Positions 30,045-32,209 of a DNA stretch of 32,209 nt are shown here, one piece after another. The stretch is from positions 1 through 32,209 of the forward strand of contig CAJXOU010000035.1 in NCBI GenBank assembly GCA_913057645.1, written 5' to 3'. The position numbers and the translations under genes are program-made. The notes beneath the pieces were generated by a model. That model worked only from the letters and a program-made list of their open reading frames with translations. It searched no databases and had not been told where the DNA came from. The first letter of the stretch is position 1, and each line of letters opens with the position of its first letter. Source of the stretch: an uncultured Rhodobiaceae bacterium. Its GTDB lineage: Bacteria; Pseudomonadota; Alphaproteobacteria; Parvibaculales; Parvibaculaceae.

Positions 30045-31379
30045 ATGGCCGGTACAGAGCTGCCCTATCGCCAGTCTCTCGACAATTGCTTCGCGGACAA
30101 GATAGGCGAGGGAGGGTTGCCGGAAGCGAGCTACGAGGCGGCGCTTGGCGAAGCGGAGGCGGCGCTCGACTGGCTGCGCGGCGCCCATGAAAGCGGCGAA
30201 CTGCCGCTGCTTCGCGTGCCCGCTCGCACGGACGACCTCCCGCGGATAGAGGAAGTCGCCGAAAAGCTCCTCGACAACACCACCGACATCTTCGTCTTCG
30301 GCATTGGCGGCTCTGCGCTCGGCGCGCAGGCGCTGGCGCAGCTCACTGGCTGGGGTACGCAGGCGCACATCCAGAAAGGCGTGCGCCTCCATATTCCCGA
30401 TAATCTCGATGCCACGACGATGGACGCGGTTCTGACGAATGCCGATCTGCGCACCACGCGCTTTCTCGTCGTCTCGAAATCGGGTGGCACCGTCGAACCC
30501 GCGATCCAGACGCTCGCCGCCATGAGCGCGCTCGAAACGGCGGGCGGCGGCAAGTACATGAAACACCATTTCGCGGTGCTGACGGAGCCCGCCAAGGACG
30601 GCAAACCGAACCCGATGCGCGCGCTTGCCGAAGCGAACGATTTTCCGACGCTGGAGCATGATCCGGGTGTCGGCGGGCGCTATGCGGTGCTGACCAATGT
30701 CGGCTTGCTGCCGGCCCACCTGATGGGGCTCGACATCGCGGCGGTGCGCGCCGGCGCGGCATCGGTGCTCGCACAGGTGCTCGATGGGCGTCCCGCGAAG
30801 GATGTGGCCCCGGCCGCCGGCGCGGCGCTCTCGGTGGCGATGGCGCTGGAGAAAGGCGCTTCGATGTCTGTCGTCGTAGCCTATGCGGACCGGCTCGAGC
30901 GCTTCCTTGCCTGGTATTGCCAGCTCTGGGCCGAAAGCCTCGGCAAGGACGGCAAGGGAACGACGCCCGTCAAGGCGCTCGGTCCCGTCGATCAGCACAG
31001 CCAGTTGCAGCTCTGGCTGGCGGGCCCGAAGGACAAGCTCTTCACGCTCTTCCTGACGGAGACGAAGGGCAAGGGACCGGAGGCGCTGGCGGAGATTGCG
31101 GCAAAGACGAAATTCGATTTCCTCGGCGGCCACCGGATCGGCGACCTCGTCGACGCAGAACAGCGCGCGACCGCCGACACGCTGGTGAAGAACGGGCGGC
31201 CCGTCCGCACCTTCACCTTGCCCGCGCTCGACGAACGGACGCTCGGCGCGCTCTTCATGCACTTCATGCTGGAGACGATCATTGCGGGCCGGATGCTCGG
31301 CGTCGATCCCTTCGACCAGCCGGCGGTGGAAGAGGGCAAGATCCTCGCGAAGCAGTATCTCGCCGAAGGGAAAGCCTGA
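30045..31379 (+). CDS. pgi: Glucose-6-phosphate isomerase, short form
   Basis: The product is 444 residues, about 100 shorter than the E. coli enzyme but typical of the short Pgi of many alphaproteobacteria and firmicutes. The sugar-phosphate-binding SIS core includes FVFGIGGSALGAQAL and VVSKSGGTVEP, and the family motif GPVDQHSQLQLWLAGPKDK is present. It interconverts glucose-6-phosphate and fructose-6-phosphate in the cytosol. No strong ribosome binding site precedes the ATG. The 105-bp gap after the M16 gene contains a GCGGGC/GCCCGC inverted repeat around 29994-30028 in the presumed leader. mutL begins four bases after the stop. Confidence 0.95.
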   Translation: MAGTELPYRQSLDNCFADKIGEGGLPEASYEAALGEAEAALDWLRGAHESGELPLLRVPARTDDLPRIEEVAEKLLDNTTDIFVFGIGGSALGAQALAQLTGWGTQAHIQKGVRLHIPDNLDATTMDAVLTNADLRTTRFLVVSKSGGTVEPAIQTLAAMSALETAGGGKYMKHHFAVLTEPAKDGKPNPMRALAEANDFPTLEHDPGVGGRYAVLTNVGLLPAHLMGLDIAAVRAGAASVLAQVLDGRPAKDVAPAAGAALSVAMALEKGASMSVVVAYADRLERFLAWYCQLWAESLGKDGKGTTPVKALGPVDQHSQLQLWLAGPKDKLFTLFLTETKGKGPEALAEIAAKTKFDFLGGHRIGDLVDAEQRATADTLVKNGRPVRTFTLPALDERTLGALFMHFMLETIIAGRMLGVDPFDQPAVEEGKILAKQYLAEGKA

Positions 31380-31382
31380 CGC

Positions 31383-32209
31383 ATGAGCCGCATTCGCCGC
31401 CTCAGCGAGGGAACGATCAACCGCATCGCCGCGGGCGAAGTGGTGGAGCGCCCCGCGAGCGCAGTGAAGGAACTGGTCGAGAACGCGCTCGATGCAGGCG
31501 CGCGCCATATCGATATCGTGGTCGAAGGCGGTGGGCGCGACCTTATCCGGGTGACCGATGACGGCAGCGGCATGGACGCGGAGGAAATGGCGCTCGCGGT
31601 GGAACGCCATGCGACTTCGAAGCTCCATGTCGATGGCAGCGGCCAGGAAGACCTGCACGACATTGCGACGCTCGGCTTTCGCGGCGAGGCCTTGCCGTCG
31701 ATCGGCGCGGTCGCGCGGCTCGGTATTGTCAGCCGCACGAGGGACGGCGATACGGCACACCGAATTTCCGTCGAAGGCGGACGCACCGGCGCCGTCGAAC
31801 CGGCGCCCGGGCGCGCGGGCACACAGATCGAGGTGCGCGATCTTTTCTACGCGACGCCTGCCCGCCTCAAATTCATGAAAAGCGAGCGCGCGGAAACGCA
31901 GGCCGTGTCCGATGTCGTGAAGCGACTCGCGATGGCGCATCCGGAAACGGGCTTCACGCTGACAAGCGGTGGGCGGAACCTGCTGCGCCTCGAGCCGGAA
32001 TTGCCGGGCGAAGCCGGACGCCTCACCCGTCTCGGCGCGATCATGGGCCGGGACTTCGAACAGAACGCTCTCGCCATCGATGCTATGCGCGAGGAGATCG
32101 GGCTTACCGGTTTCGCCGGACTGCCGACCTATAATCGCGGCACGGCGCAGATGCAGTATCTCTTCGTGAACGGGCGGCCCGTGCGCGACAAGCTCATCGT
32201 CGGCGCGGT
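31383..32209 (+). CDS. mutL: DNA mismatch repair protein MutL, N-terminal part
   Basis: The first 275 codons are present; the gene runs off the window. The GHKL ATPase motifs are intact: E30 and N34 in [19 protein letters not shown] at 59-65, and [13 protein letters not shown] at 98-110. [12 protein letters not shown] and [10 protein letters not shown] are the conserved MutL blocks that follow. MutL couples mismatch recognition by MutS to strand removal. Whether this copy carries the C-terminal endonuclease motif cannot be seen. It follows pgi with only three bases between stop and ATG, so the two are co-transcribed. Confidence 0.96.
   Translation, partial: MSRIRRLSEGTINRIAAGEVVERPASAVKELVENALDAGARHIDIVVEGGGRDLIRVTDDGSGMDAEEMALAVERHATSKLHVDGSGQEDLHDIATLGFRGEALPSIGAVARLGIVSRTRDGDTAHRISVEGGRTGAVEPAPGRAGTQIEVRDLFYATPARLKFMKSERAETQAVSDVVKRLAMAHPETGFTLTSGGRNLLRLEPELPGEAGRLTRLGAIMGRDFEQNALAIDAMREEIGLTGFAGLPTYNRGTAQMQYLFVNGRPVRDKLIVGA

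Noticed and set aside
28446-31940. Long minus-strand frames opposite the second M16 gene, pgi and mutL
   Set aside because: No domain patterns, low-complexity Arg/His/Asp composition typical of antisense frames.

Overview
The window is high-GC bacterial DNA from an alphaproteobacterium. The evidence is the gene order ileS, lspA, a DUF3035 lipoprotein gene, two M16 peptidase genes, pgi and mutL, the short form of Pgi, an Fnr-type regulator paired with a TTGCG-N4-CGCAA box, and several starts that look leaderless. A Parvibaculum-like member of the class is a reasonable guess, but that is inference. Coding density is high. No tRNA, rRNA, CRISPR array, transposase or phage gene was seen.

Layout. 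1-3066 (minus) is a large autotransporter cut by the window edge. 3267-4346 (minus) is a TIGR03032-type protein. 4516-7231 is a two-component unit: a small membrane protein and a NarL/FixJ response regulator on the plus strand meet a hybrid histidine kinase on the minus strand, their stop codons overlapping in CTAG. 7312-9339 (minus) is an operon of glutathione transferase, NTF2-like protein, tautomerase and ChrR-like bicupin, with an HxlR regulator divergent at 9485. 10293-14271 is a nitrite-reduction and NO-response island: nnrS, a DUF1858 protein, a Crp/Fnr regulator, nirK and pseudoazurin. Two 14-bp Fnr-class boxes sit at activator distance from candidate -10 elements of the DUF1858-nnrS operon and of nirK.

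14272-14735 is a gene-free stretch between convergent genes. Between its two terminators it carries two triplets of 11-bp direct repeats and several GGGGATAA-type motifs, bounded by two related palindromes. No adjacent gene explains them. 14736-16779 holds an omega-amino-acid aminotransferase and a divergent XRE-cupin regulator. 17059-18690 encodes a secreted protein with a probable C-terminal outer-membrane barrel and an unrecognised N-terminal domain. 18701-21725 is a MarR-centred divergent module: VOC and AhpD-like proteins one way, MarR, an isocitrate-lyase/PEP-mutase family enzyme and a thioesterase the other. A 173-bp intergenic repeat with perfect 25-bp inverted arms follows, then a PheC-like lipoprotein.

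22773-32209 is the housekeeping block. Upstream of ileS is what looks like a complete isoleucine attenuator: a promoter, a leaderless 23-codon leader peptide containing AUA, AUC and AUU codons, and a GC-rich hairpin followed by a T-rich run. This is the strongest candidate for an undescribed regulatory system. The repeat-laden region at 14303-14681 is second.
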